A stretch of 64,000 bases of DNA from Pachyseris speciosa (Eukaryota; Cnidaria; Anthozoa; Scleractinia; Pachyseridae), in NCBI GenBank assembly GCA_016490735.1, contig JAEMWC010000209.1, positions 958,501 through 1,022,500 on the forward strand, in the 5' to 3' direction. Shown here one piece after another: positions 48,063-59,040 of this stretch. Position numbers and translations under genes: made by a program. Numbering within the stretch: position 1 is the first letter of the stretch; each line of letters opens with the position of its first letter. Under the pieces are notes generated by a model. That model had not been told where the DNA came from. It ran no database searches and saw only the letters and a program-made list of their open reading frames with translations.

Positions 48063-51000
48063 ACTAATATATTTCCTGCGAGCCCGAGACTTTCCCAGCT
48101 TTGCAAAAGAAATCGACACTCCAAGACGACAAAGTGAAAAGATTCGAGACTCCAAGACCTGTGAAATTTGACAAAAATTCTGCGAGACACTTATTCAGTT
48201 GAAGAACCATTCGCCACCCCAAATACAAAAACTTGTTTTGAACGAACGTCGGTGAACTCGTAACCACAGCTATGTAAAACGCCAAGCGAACTGATCACCT
48301 CACAACATCCAAAAATAAGTGTGAACGGTTTTAATAGCAAACGAATAGGTAACCCACGATTACACACGGAAAGTAGCCAAACGGTAAACAAAACAAACGT
48401 TCTGAACTAGGATCTAAAAACAAATTCAGCTAATTAAACTGATCTAAACTTTGCGAATCCAAATGAAACCACAAAGGTCATTCGGCACCTTCTTATCACT
48501 CACTAAAAATTTGCATACGAGTTCGGAACATGTGACAGATAACGCAAGAACAGCCACGAAAAAAAAAATTCATGTCCTGTGAACATTTTCGTTAAAGCGG
48601 AATGAATAGAGACCAAAATTACTGCAAGAATACAAATCGAACGCAAGTTATAATCTTTTCTTTTCGGGAACACAAATATTTCGATAATTGACTGCGTTGA
48701 CTGAAAATGACAACATGATCCGCCTCTTTGTAGTTGGAGAGAGATAAAATTAATTACTGTCTGTAATTTATAAAGTTTAGAATTCAGTTTTGTGGTTCTG
48801 CACCTCTTAACAACTTTTCTGTCATATCAAAAGGAAGAAAAAATCGAAAAAGCTCCTAAAACAATTCATAACATTAAAATGATCATTGATCTGCCTGCGA
48901 TGCGAACGTTTATACACGAACATGCATATTAATTAATTTTCATTCAACAACAGCGAGAACCGCCAACTTGTGAGTTTTTTAGCGCATCATTGACTTTACA
49001 ATGATTCAGTCTTTTCTTTTTTTTCTCCCTTATAATCGTGCGTGATTAAATATAGAACGGTTTTTGAATAAAAGCAAGGTTTTTTTTTTTTAAGCAGAAA
49101 ACTTCTCCGTCATGCGCTGTCACATGTGTTGCTGACGGGCTTTGAAACTTTATCAGTCACATCAGTGGCATGAACCGCCAACTTGTGAGTTTTTTTAGCC
49201 GCATCATTGAGTTTACAGTGATTCAGTCTTTTCTTTTTTTCTCTGTTATAATCCCGTGTGATTGAATACAGAACAGTGTTTTAATAAAAGCAACGTTTTT
49301 TTTAAAGCAGAAAACTTGTCCGTCACGCGTTTCTGTCTGGGTTTGGTAATCTTGTCGCCACGTTTAGTTCACACGTCGGCGTCTTCAGATATGAAATAAC
49401 CTCACCCGCTCCCTTCATTTTCAACTCATGTTGCAGCACTGTTCAACGCTCCACAGTTTCTGATGAACAAAACTTGAAGGACACTAAAGAGTGCTCAATG
49501 TTTTGTTTTTGTTCTCTATGGCTTTTGCGCGGCACAAAAACAACCGGTGACATAAAGTCTGACAAATGAAACAATGAATTCAAGGGTGTCTGGAAAACTC
49601 AGACCTAGAAAACTCAGACCTCAGACCTCAGACCTAGAAAACTCAGACCCCCCCCCAATCTGGAAAACTCAGACCCCCTCATAACTATACAAATTTTCAA
49701 AGTCAAATAAACGTGGACAAAATGAATTATCGCCGTTCAGTGCGCTGAAATGTTACACGCTCTATTTATCGCAGATAACAAACACTTCACCTTTGTCGTC
49801 TCATGTTTTTTTTTCATCGGCTCCGGAGCACAAGACCTAGAAAACTCAGACCCCCCCCCAAACTGGAAAACTCAGACCCCCTCATAACTATACAAATTTT
49901 CAAAGTCAAATAAACGTGGACAAAATGAATTATCGCCGTTCAGTGCGCTGAAATGTTACACGCTCTATTTATCGCAGATAACAAACACTTCACCTTTGTC
50001 GTCTCATGTTTTTTTTTCATCGGCTCCGGAGCACAAGACCTAGAAACCTCAGACCCCCCCAAACTGGAACAAAAACAAAACATTGAGCACTCTTTAGTGT
50101 CCTTCAAGTTTTGTTCATCAGAAACTGTGGAGCGTTGAACAGTGCTGCAACATGAGTTGAAAATGAAGGGAGCGGGTGAGGTTATTTCATATCTGAAGAC
50201 GCCGACGTGTGAACTAAACGTGGCGACAAGATTACCAAACCCAGACAGAAACGCGTGACGGACAAGTTTTCTGCTTTAAAAAAAACGTTGCTTTTATTAA
50301 AACACTGTTCTGTATTCAATCACACGGGATTATAACAGAGAAAAAAAAAAAGACTGAATCACTGTAAACTCAATGATGCGGCTAAAAAAACTCACAAGTT
50401 GGCGGTTCATGCCACTGATGTGACTGATAAAGTTTCAAAGCCCGTCAGCAACACATGTGACAGCGCATGACGGAGAAGTTTTCTGCTTAAAAAAAAAAAC
50501 CTTGCTTTTATTCAAAAACCGTTCTATATTTAATCACGCACGATTATAAGGGAGAAAAAAAAGAAAAGACTGAATCATTGTAAAGTCAATGATGCGCTAA
50601 AAAACTCACAAGTTGGCGGTTCTCGCTGTTGTTGAATGAAAATTAATTAATATGCATGTTCGTGTATAAACGTTCGCATCGCAGGCAGATCAATGATCAT
50701 TTTAATGTTATGAATTGTTTTAGGAGCTTTTTCGATTTTTTCTTCCTTTTGATATGACAGAAAAGTTGTTAAGAGGTGCAGAACCACAAAACTGAATTCT
50801 AAACTTTATAAATTACAGACAGTAATTAATTTTATCTCTCTCCAACTACAAAGAGGCGGATCATGTTGTCATTTTCAGTCAACGCAGTCAATTATCGAAA
50901 TATTTGTGTTCCCGAAAAGAAAAGATTATAACTTGCGTTCGATTTGTATTCTTGCAGTAATTTTGGTCTCTATTCATTCCGCTTTAACGAAAATGTTCAC

Positions 51001-51516
51001 AGGACATGAATTTTTTTCTTCGTGGCTGTTCTTGCGTTATCTGTCACATGTTCCGAACTCGTATGCAAATTTTTAGTGAGTGATAAGAAGGTGCCGAATG
51101 ACCTTTGTGGTTTCATTTGGATTCGCAAAGTTTAGATCAGTTTAATTAGCTGAATTTGTTTTTAGATCCTAGTTCAGAACGTTTGTTTTGTTTACCGTTT
51201 GGCTACTTTCCGTGTGTAATCGTGGGTTACCTATTCGTTTGCTATTAAAACCGTTCACACTTATTTTTGGATGTTGTGAGGTGATCAGTTCGCTTGGCGT
51301 TTTACATAGCTGTGGTTACGAGTTCACCGACGTTCGTTCAAAACAAGTTTTTGTATTTGGGGTGGCGAATGGTTCTTCAACTGAATAAGTGTCTCGCAGA
51401 ATTTTTGTCAAATTTCACAGGTCTTGGAGTCTCGAATCTTTTCACTTTGTCGTCTTGGAGTGTCGATTTCTTTTGCAAAGCTGGGAAAGTCTCGGGCTCT
51501 CAGGAAATATATTAGT
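48063..51516. repeat. Long inverted repeat, arms about 1.45 kb, nearly identical
   Basis: Base x in 48063-49518 pairs with base 99579 minus x in 50061-51516. The relation holds at both ends without a shift, so the arms carry no net indel. The only difference I noticed is a C/T change in the T-run near 51014. The 540-bp spacer holds the CTCAGACC repeats. Short ORFs (66 and 73 codons) occur identically in both arms and resemble nothing known. Each arm also has an internal 210-bp tandem duplication (CGCCAACTTGTGAGTTTTTT at about 48961 and 49170). Confidence 0.9.
49577..50063. repeat. Two and a half CTCAGACC repeat units in the palindrome spacer
   Basis: A unit of about 207-220 bp: C-run flanked by AAAACTCAGACC, ACTATACAAATTTTCAAAGT, ATTATCGCCGTTCAGTGCGC, TGAAATGTTACAC, TTTATCGCAGATAACAAACA, CGGCTCCGGAGCACAAGACC. 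Copies start at about 49610 and 49830, and a partial third at 50037. Further diverged copies are at 52195-52640. Confidence 0.8.
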
Positions 51517-51690
51517 CTCAATATCTCGCAAAGTCTCGGATATAATTACCCGGGCTGCGCGCGTCTCGCGCGGCGCCCGGGTCTAGAACTACCGACGGTT
51601 CTCGAATTCTTTTTCGTCGTCGAGTATCATCCACAAATGGCACTTCCGGCGTTTCTGCGCAAGCGCTAACTATTTTTAACAACAGTGATG

Positions 51691-51838
51691 CGTACATATC
51701 GGAAAATGTCGATTCACCTTGTGGCTTTTGAAGTCTGAACAAACAATATGTTAAGAGAAGTGTCTATGCGAATGATTACAAGTTCAACGGCGAGAAGAAA
51801 GCTTTTAACATGAGTAAACTTAACGGCAGATGGACTGC
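51691..51838 (+). repeat. Direct repeat a (AAATGTCGATTCACCTTGTG unit)
   Basis: This 148-bp stretch recurs with about 10 percent differences at 52033-52181 in the same orientation and at 63159-63309 inverted. It includes TATGTTAAGAGAAGTGTCTA and GAGAAGAAAGCTTTTAACAT. Confidence 0.75.
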
Positions 51839-51853
51839 TTCAAGAGATTGCGA

Positions 51854-51950
51854 GTAGTCTCTAATTTTGGCGACGGATTTTGGGGGCACGTGCGCGCGCG
51901 AAGTTGCGAGGAGACGCGACGCGAGGGGAGCGCCAAAAATTAGAGACTAC
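51854..51950. mobile_element. 97-bp foldback MITE
   Basis: The ends GTAGTCTCTAATTTTGGCG and CGCCAAAAATTAGAGACTAC are inverted, with a CG-rich centre. It separates the two direct repeats at 51691 and 52033. Confidence 0.65.
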
Positions 51951-52194
51951 AGACAAAGGGAGTTTGACCTTTCACGGCCGAGTGATTCGGAAGTGTAAAT
52001 CTCATATCAACAGCAAGAATGATGCCTGTTGTCACGTATCGGAAAACGTCGATTCACCTTGTGTCTTTGAAGTCTGAACAACTAATATGTTAAGAGAAGT
52101 GTCTATACGAATGTTTGCAAGTTCAACAGCGAGAAGAAAGCTTTTAACATGACCAAAATTTAACTCCAGATGGATTGCCGCCGTGTTCCCCGTA

Positions 52195-52640
52195 TCGGGT
52201 GTCTGGAGAACTCAGACCTAGAAAACTCAGACCTCAGACCTAGAAAACTCAGACCCACCCCCCCCCCCCAAAAAAAAAAAATCTGGAAAACTCAGACCCC
52301 TCAAAACTATACAAATTTCAAAGTCCAATAAACGTGGACAGAATAAATTATCGCCGTTCAGTGCGCTGAAATGTTACACCGTCTATTTATCGCAGATAAC
52401 AAACACTTCACGTTATTATAATCGGCTCCGGAACACGAGACCTAGAATACTCAGACCCCCCCCCCCCCTCCCCCAAACTGGAAAACTCAGACCCCCTCAT
52501 AACTATACAAATTTTCAAAGTGAAATAAACGTGGGCAAAATGAATTATCGCTGTTCAGTGTGCTGAAATGTTACACCCTCTATTTATCGGAGATAGGGGG
52601 GGGGGGGTCTGAGTTTTCTAGGTCTTGTGCTTCGGAGCTG
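52195..52640. repeat. Diverged CTCAGACC units, one inverted
   Basis: Two direct units (about 52200-52440, 52440-52600) and an inverted end (GGTCTGAGTTTTCTAGGTC at about 52607) occupy a site that lacks them in the related copy at 62461-63309. Confidence 0.7.
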
Positions 52641-54092
52641 ATTATAATAACATGAGACGACAAAGGAGAAGTGTTTGTAAACAGTTTCACTCTGCTAATT
52701 AATTTTCTACTCACATTTCACCGAGACGTACTCCATTAACGTTTATGCGAAAAAATCCTACATCGTTCGATAAGCGTTTCCTTTCTCAAACAATTATCCA
52801 TCGAAGCGAAAACAAGTGTGCTTAGTTTTGTTTTTTTTTGGAATCAATACACTATTTTTATCACCTTGCAAAACGATAAACCTCTGTGGCCTAAAGGTCA
52901 CTGTTCTTGCCTGTGACACAGCTAACCCGGGTTTGATGTCTTTTAGTGGTATATATCACGGGCTTTATTTTTCTGTTTCTCTTTTTCTTGTTCTTTTAGA
53001 AATATTTTTTACAAGTGTTATAATTACTGTTCTCAATGGTTGAGCTGTATTTTCGAGGAATATATGTTGATAGGGGTCTAAAGAAATAGACTCCAACACA
53101 AGCTAAACACGGCAATGCGTCCGATGTAAGAAAGACAGACTTCCCTCTATTCTTTTGTTTAGCACTAAGTTAGGGATACAATACTGTTTTTTGCAAGCCC
53201 GGGTTTAGGCTAATTGTAGCCTCTTGTTATTTTTCATTCGCCTTCCCTTGTATTGGGTCTTCAGTCAGTCACCGGTTCTCGGCTATCCGTTCGAAGTTTT
53301 CCGTTCATGGTCATCTAAATTCGCAATGTTTACGTGAGCTGCTTACTCGTTAATGACCTCCCATCAATATATTTTCAACGAGCCGTCTGGGCGTTCATAG
53401 CTACTCGTTCGAAATTTTCAATGAGCCGTTCAGTCGTTCATGACCATCCGTGCGAAATTTTTAATCAGCCGTTCAGGGTTCATAGCAACTCGTTTGAAAT
53501 TTTCAATGAGCCGTTCACAGTTCAGTATCGTGCGTTTCAAACGGGTTGATGACTCGTTTCTTACCCGTTCAGTAGCCGTGCGTTTCACCTGTGCACGGAA
53601 CCCGTTTGTTTACGTTTTCGCGTGAGAGGTCACTTTATTTTATTACTGCTTGAGTGACAAAACTGTCATAAAAATTTTTAATTAAGAGCAACTCAATTCT
53701 TAGCAATTTCATCCAAAAATGTAATTTGCATTCTGTACCAGTTCACATAGTTTAGTTTAGTTTAGTTTAGTTTATTGTTTTCTGCACTATTTACAAACAT
53801 TTCTACATTAAATTACATTACATGGGTAGAGAAATAGGCCAGCAACTAAATTACACAAGTGATAAAAAGCAAATGTGCGCAGTGACCAAAGTAGCTTAGG
53901 CTTTCGAGTTGGTCACTGCCACGGACAATTAATTGGCATGAACATGTACATAGATAGATTTTTAAAGAATCAAGAAGGTAAAATGCAATAGGCGATATAA
54001 ATGATATATAGATTACATAACAAAAAAAAAGAAAAACATTTATTAATATTACTTAATAATAAAAAACTAACAGGATATGAGCAGACTAACAC

Positions 54093-57000
54093 TTAAGGAA
54101 CAGATTGAGTATTTAGAAGATATAGTTTGTATTGTTTATAAAAATGGTTGTAAGATAGGTTTTTTAATTCTAAGGGGATAGATTCCCAGGTCTTTGATGC
54201 TACAAAAGAAAACGTAGTTGCACCATAATTATTATTTATACTTGGTCTATAAATATTAAAATTTGTCGCAAATCTGGTATTATAGCTGTGGATCTCAGAA
54301 GCTAGTGTAAGAGTTCCAGAAAATATTGCTGGAATGCTAGCGGGGTCACTATTAATTTTGTGTATAAAAAGAGCTAATTTGAATTTGTAAATGTTCTCGA
54401 GTGTGAGGATTTGCAAAAGATTGAAATAGGACATAGCACTATCCCTGCTATGAGCAAAGAATATGCTACGTACACATTTATTCTGTTTTGTTTTGACCTT
54501 TTGTAGCCTTGTTTTACAGGCACTACCCCAACTTGTAATACCATAAGTTAGATATGGATAAATGAATGAGTAATACAGCTGTTTTAGAGTATGAACATCT
54601 ACATAATATCGTAATTTATTAATAATTCCTACATTTTTCATTAATTTATTGTTGATATGCTGGATTTGGGGTCCCCAATGTAAATTTTGATCAATAAATA
54701 CACCTAAATAGTTTATTTGACTTTTACGCTCAATTTCAGGTATATGTATATTTCCACCCATTCTTGAGGATGAAATTACCATATAGTTTGTCTTGGTTAG
54801 GTTAATGGATAGTTTGTTAGTGGCACAATACTTAAAAACTAATTGTAATTCCTCATTCATAACAGATTCAAGGTGTTGTAAGTTGGCACTTGTATAAAAC
54901 ATATTTGTATCATCAGCAAAGATTCTAAAGGATAACTTATTAGAGCAGTTTGGCAAGTCATTAATATAGAGCAGAAATAACAGTGGACCCAAGGTTGAAC
55001 CTTGTGGTATTCCACAAGTAATAGTTTCACTACAGGATTTGGTATCACCAATCTTGACAAATTGAGTCCGATTGTGTAGATAGTTTTCAAACCACTTAAA
55101 AGGAGTTCCACGAATTCCATAATGGTAAAGTTTAGACAACAAAATATTATGGTTTACCATGTCAAATGCTTTAGAAAAATCAAGGAAGAGACCACATGTA
55201 ACTAATTTTTTATCCATGGCCTTCTTAAGTGTATCAGTGATTTCAAAAATAGCCTGCTCAGTTGAGTATCCTTTCCTAAATCCAAACTGATATTTATACA
55301 TAATTTGATGTTTTTCTAAGAAGCTGTAAAGTTGATTGTAGATTAGCCTTTCAAACACTTTACTAAAAGGCGACAAAGTTGAAATAGGCCTGTAGTTACC
55401 TGGGTCAGTGACATCACCACTTTTATAAACTGGAGTAACCTGAGCAACTTTCAGAATATTAGGGACTACTCCAGTTTCAATTGATTGATTGTAAATTTTT
55501 GTAAAAGGTAATGATAGTGGCTCAGCAGCCAGTTTGATTAGTTTGTTAGGTATATCAATTGATGATTTGTTTGCATCCAAGGTTTTAAACAGAGAAAAAA
55601 CCTGGGTTTCTGTTACAGTGGACATAACAAAGCTGCTGGTTGGAGAAAATGAGATATACTGTGTAGGATTTTCATTACTATTAGCAATTTTACTGGCTAG
55701 ATGTGGGCCAACATTGATAAAATGTTTATTAAACTGGTCTGCAATGTCAGCATTAGTAGTGTAAGTCTTGCTATTCCTGATTATTCTTAGCGGCGTGGTC
55801 TGGCCCTTAATCTTCCTTTTTATTAGTGTGCCAATAAGCTTCCATGTAGCCTTTAGATTACCTTTACACAAGTCAAAATGCTTGCAGAAATAAGCTTTCT
55901 TGCTAATGTTTTTAAAATAATTCAATCTGTTTGAATATTTCTTAAATTCATCAACTTTAGCACGATCATTAGATAAAAAATGAGTTTTATACATAGTGTG
56001 TTTGGTTCTAATAGATTTTAGGATTCCCTTAGATATCCAAGGTTTTTTAAAAAGCCTTTCTTTATTTCTTGACACTTGTTTTATGGGTGCATGTATATCA
56101 ACAATTGATTTAAGTGCATCAATAGTATGTGTGGTTACTTCATGTAAATCCCTGCATTGGCCAGTAATGGCATTCCAGTCGATTGAATAGATGTCATGAA
56201 GATATAAATCAGAGCTAAATTTACTATAGTCTCTAAAGAACTGTTTCTTACACTGCTTTTTAAGTGGCATACCAGCCACACAGAAAATTGGCAGATGGTC
56301 TGAGATATCAACAGTTACAATCCCAGAAACCAGACTGTTAGTTGTATTAGTATAAATATGATCAATCAACGTTGCAGTCTGACTAATGATTCTGGTAGGC
56401 TTTGTAATTACTGGCAGGAGATCATAAGAATAGAGCATGTCTAGATATTGGCCTGTTTGCTGGTGCATGTGGTGTTTTAATAGATCAATATTCATATCTC
56501 CCAAGATGTATGCATCATATTTATTTAAATTTAATCCTTTCATAAGTTCGTCAAGTTTCACTGTAAACTCATCCACACCTGCAGATGGGTGTTTGTAGAT
56601 ACATCCAATTAAAATATGCCTCTTATTATTGCAAGGGTCAATTTCAATCCAGCAAGATTCAACTAGTGGTAAATTGATTTTCAAATCTGGCCTAGGAATA
56701 GTTTTAAGAGCCTTATTGGCATAAATAGCGACACCACCTGCAAGAGTGGGTGAGTCAACGTGAAAAAAGTTATAGTTAAGTATTTCTGTATTAGAAATAG
56801 AATTTGGGTTCAGACGGGTTTCAGTGATAGCTATAATATCAAGCCCTGAGTCTAATGAGTATAACATGTCATTCAATAGATCCAGGTTTTTTGCCAGACT
56901 TCTTATATTACAGTGAAAAAGAGAGATTCCTTTGCCTTGCCGACTTGTTAAGACATTATTCATCTTAGATATACTATAGTAGTCAGACTGTGGGTTAATA

Positions 57001-57164
57001 AACATATGATCAGAGTCAGCCTCATCATTTTTATCTGGGTTAGGTAGTAGATTATAAAAATCAGACTCCATTACCTCATGAAATTTGATAGACGAAATAC
57101 TATTGACAAAGATGAATTCCCTATCATCTAAATCATAGAAGGGTAATAGTTGAAGTGTGTTCAT
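54093..57164 (-). CDS. LINE ORF2: endonuclease and reverse transcriptase, 1023 aa, intact
   Basis: Apurinic-type endonuclease in the first third: HCNIRSL, ITETRLNPNS, GGVAIYANKAL, GDMNIDLL, SDHLPIF. Reverse transcriptase around residues 500-780: NYRPISTLSPFSK, YQFGFRKGYSTEQA, FLDFSKAFDMVNH, GIPQGSTLGPLLF, FADD (54903-54923), then NKLSINLTKTNYMV. The C-terminal tail SKTWESIPLELKN is typical of the group. All expected catalytic residues are visible and there is no stop or frameshift, so it may encode an active enzyme that nicks target DNA and primes reverse transcription. It starts 45 nt after the ORF1 stop, which suits reinitiation. Confidence 0.92.
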   Translation of the reverse strand: MNTLQLLPFYDLDDREFIFVNSISSIKFHEVMESDFYNLLPNPDKNDEADSDHMFINPQSDYYSISKMNNVLTSRQGKGISLFHCNIRSLAKNLDLLNDMLYSLDSGLDIIAITETRLNPNSISNTEILNYNFFHVDSPTLAGGVAIYANKALKTIPRPDLKINLPLVESCWIEIDPCNNKRHILIGCIYKHPSAGVDEFTVKLDELMKGLNLNKYDAYILGDMNIDLLKHHMHQQTGQYLDMLYSYDLLPVITKPTRIISQTATLIDHIYTNTTNSLVSGIVTVDISDHLPIFCVAGMPLKKQCKKQFFRDYSKFSSDLYLHDIYSIDWNAITGQCRDLHEVTTHTIDALKSIVDIHAPIKQVSRNKERLFKKPWISKGILKSIRTKHTMYKTHFLSNDRAKVDEFKKYSNRLNYFKNISKKAYFCKHFDLCKGNLKATWKLIGTLIKRKIKGQTTPLRIIRNSKTYTTNADIADQFNKHFINVGPHLASKIANSNENPTQYISFSPTSSFVMSTVTETQVFSLFKTLDANKSSIDIPNKLIKLAAEPLSLPFTKIYNQSIETGVVPNILKVAQVTPVYKSGDVTDPGNYRPISTLSPFSKVFERLIYNQLYSFLEKHQIMYKYQFGFRKGYSTEQAIFEITDTLKKAMDKKLVTCGLFLDFSKAFDMVNHNILLSKLYHYGIRGTPFKWFENYLHNRTQFVKIGDTKSCSETITCGIPQGSTLGPLLFLLYINDLPNCSNKLSFRIFADDTNMFYTSANLQHLESVMNEELQLVFKYCATNKLSINLTKTNYMVISSSRMGGNIHIPEIERKSQINYLGVFIDQNLHWGPQIQHINNKLMKNVGIINKLRYYVDVHTLKQLYYSFIYPYLTYGITSWGSACKTRLQKVKTKQNKCVRSIFFAHSRDSAMSYFNLLQILTLENIYKFKLALFIHKINSDPASIPAIFSGTLTLASEIHSYNTRFATNFNIYRPSINNNYGATTFSFVASKTWESIPLELKNLSYNHFYKQYKLYLLNTQSVP

Positions 57165-57209
57165 GTTAGGAGGCTACTTGATCAATACATAACACTAAAC
57201 ATAAAATTA

Positions 57210-58013
57210 TTAACTATTACTTATCTGGTCAAGATAGTCATCAAATTCCTCATGAGTGTTAAAAACTCGAGTGGGAGACATTTCATTCACTTTGAGCATG
57301 ATCTTGCCATTACTGGTCCACAAATATTTAGCATTATTCGCTCGTTTGTATTCTTTTATTCGCCCGAAAAGCCTTTTCCGGTAATTAGTCAAAGACTCAT
57401 TAATGTAAATCTTACTATTTCCAGAATTGTTCGTTTCAGCAGCTGAAGGCAAATGACTGGTGTTTTTTCCAACCAAATTCTTTCGTTTCTTGTAGACTTC
57501 CTCCCTCTTCTCTCTTCGGAGAAATTTGACTATCAAACGATTTTTTACTTTCTGCGTATCAGGAAGCCTGTGGGCTGTTGCAATGTCGCTGTCCTCAATT
57601 TCTACTCCAATAAGAGAACCAATTTCTTTGACAATTTGATTAGGGTTGTTTTGAGAGGTAATTGGGACGCCCGTAACCTCCAAACAATCTCTTCGCAAGT
57701 ATTGCTGCGTTTCATCGAGTGAGCATTCGATGCGATAGAGAACATCCTCATGCTTACGAGTCGTTTGCGCCAACTCATCTCTTTTCTCTTCAAGTAAATC
57801 CGTGATCTCCTTGTATTTATTGTCAAGTTTCTTTGTTTCACATTTGGAACTTTGCAGGGCTTGGATAACAGTATCATATTTCTTTGATATGAAGTCCTGA
57901 GACTGCTCCATAGCATCGCATCTTTCGGTTAGTCGTTTGATGCTTGATTTCAACGCTTGTATCTCTGTCTTAATTTCCCGTCTAATACTAGGTAAAAATT
58001 CATCTTTCCACAT
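57210..58013 (-). CDS. LINE ORF1 protein, 267 aa, coiled coil plus FP-like domain
   Basis: Residues about 10-110 are a heptad-rich coiled coil (IKTEIQALKSSIKRL, KKLDNKYKEITDLLEEK). Then comes an RNA-binding-like part (CLEVTGVP, IEDSDIATAHRL, NRLIVKFLRREKREEVY) and a C-terminal domain (IYINESLTNYRKRLFGRIK, YLWTSNGKIMLKVNE). This layout matches LINE ORF1 proteins related to the baculovirus FP-protein domain, nucleic-acid chaperones that package the element RNA. The ATG at 58013 is chosen because an in-frame TGA lies about 33 nt upstream. Confidence 0.85.
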   Translation of the reverse strand: MWKDEFLPSIRREIKTEIQALKSSIKRLTERCDAMEQSQDFISKKYDTVIQALQSSKCETKKLDNKYKEITDLLEEKRDELAQTTRKHEDVLYRIECSLDETQQYLRRDCLEVTGVPITSQNNPNQIVKEIGSLIGVEIEDSDIATAHRLPDTQKVKNRLIVKFLRREKREEVYKKRKNLVGKNTSHLPSAAETNNSGNSKIYINESLTNYRKRLFGRIKEYKRANNAKYLWTSNGKIMLKVNEMSPTRVFNTHEEFDDYLDQISNS

Positions 58014-58140
58014 TCCTCTTAGTTGATCAGCACAAGATACCTTTCACTAGTCATACTTATCGCAGATGTTGATTGCATTTGTAGATTTCAACAACAGCAA
58101 GCAGAGCACATGTCATGCCGCCATGTCATGTCATGTCATA

Positions 58141-59040
58141 AAAAGATAGCAATAGTGTTATGGCAAAATCTATGGGCAATAAGTATTATTTTCATTGGTT
58201 GCAGTTCAAACCAGTTCGAAGGGCAACAAAAGTTGTGAAATTTTATGTAAGCTTGTGCATCATGCAAACATATAATGTTAAGATTCGTAAACTATGTTCT
58301 TACCCTGATCACTTTCCTAATAAACAGTAGCCATAGGCATCACAAACAAGTTATCGCAAGGAAGATAAGTCCTATACTTAATCTACAGTGTCAGGGCTCG
58401 TACACGACGATGAAAGGTTGGTACTCACAAAGGAATAGAAGACAACAACAGGCTTCTTTTCGCAATTGCATAAATTGCGTTCATAACTGCGACGATCATT
58501 CTTCATTTGATTTAATAACAGGACGAGAGGATTAGAAATTAACTGTAGAAATATTAAAAACAGACATACCTTTATCAGCGACAATAAACTTGGAATTCCG
58601 TCGCTACCAACCTCAAGCAGCGCTGCGAAAACGAGTAAAAACCCAACGATCCTCCTCGCTAACCATCCCGCGTGGAAAGAATTTTGAAAGTGACGCGAAG
58701 AAACGATCGATTTTTGATTGGTCCAGTTGAGCAGTGATTGTTGTGATAGCCAATGAGCAACGGAGGAGCAACGGTTGTCTGGTTACTAAGCAAAGCGTTC
58801 GTAGAACACACATATTGAGACAGCGGTCGAGCAGTCTGGTACTTGGTGTAAGTTGCCTTGTTTGCTATCTGGATATGCCTTCTTGGGTCGCGACCAGGGG
58901 CGCGACACAAAATACACGAATATCGCGCGCACGGTTTTGCGATAATGAAAACGAGTTAGAGCCTTGAGCAAAACGCAGAAGAAGGCAAACGTTTTCTAGA
59001 ATAAATCAATCCGCCCTTTTTTTCGAAGAGGCCAGTACGT
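58141..59040. other. LINE 5' flank, no gene seen
   Basis: The short ORFs near 58600-58970 overlap on both strands and resemble nothing known. Confidence 0.35.

Larger units (their letters stand above)
47447..53633. mobile_element. 6.2-kb TIR element with CCGTTC subterminal arrays
   Basis: The two 20-bp ends are identical and inverted: GTGACCTCTCACGCGAAAAC at 47447-47466 and its complement at 53614-53633; similarity continues inward (ACAAACG(A/G)GTTCC). Subterminal arrays of CCGTTCGAA and CGTTC variants fill 47480-47690 and 53270-53600. No target duplication is obvious. The interior has no long ORF. It holds a large palindrome, CTCAGACC repeats and small duplications. The superfamily is not assigned. 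Confidence 0.65.
53750..58140 (-). mobile_element. CR1/L2-group LINE with intact ORF1 and ORF2
   Basis: The 3' end is a (CTAAA)n tail (TTTAG units at 53753-53776 on the plus strand). ORF2 is 54093-57164 and ORF1 57210-58013, both open. The 5' end is not clearly defined; I place it near 58140 only because the sequence changes to ATGTC repeats. No target duplication was found. It lies between the right end of the 6.2-kb TIR element and the right CACTG end. Confidence 0.8.

Noticed and set aside
48064..51515. Paired 66- and 73-codon ORFs as a duplicated gene
   Set aside because: They are identical only because they lie in the two arms of the palindrome; they have no recognisable domain and no codon pattern suggesting selection.
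47440..53640. Target-site duplication for the 6.2-kb TIR element
   Set aside because: The flanks (CACAACAGT and TTTATTTTA) do not match at any length from 2 to 10 bp.
54857..55120. ORFs overlapping the intact LINE in other frames
   Set aside because: They lie wholly within the 1023-codon ORF2, which has clear RT motifs.
58600..58980. CpG-rich short ORFs on both strands as a host gene
   Set aside because: The open frames overlap on opposite strands, have no splice-consistent partners and resemble no family.
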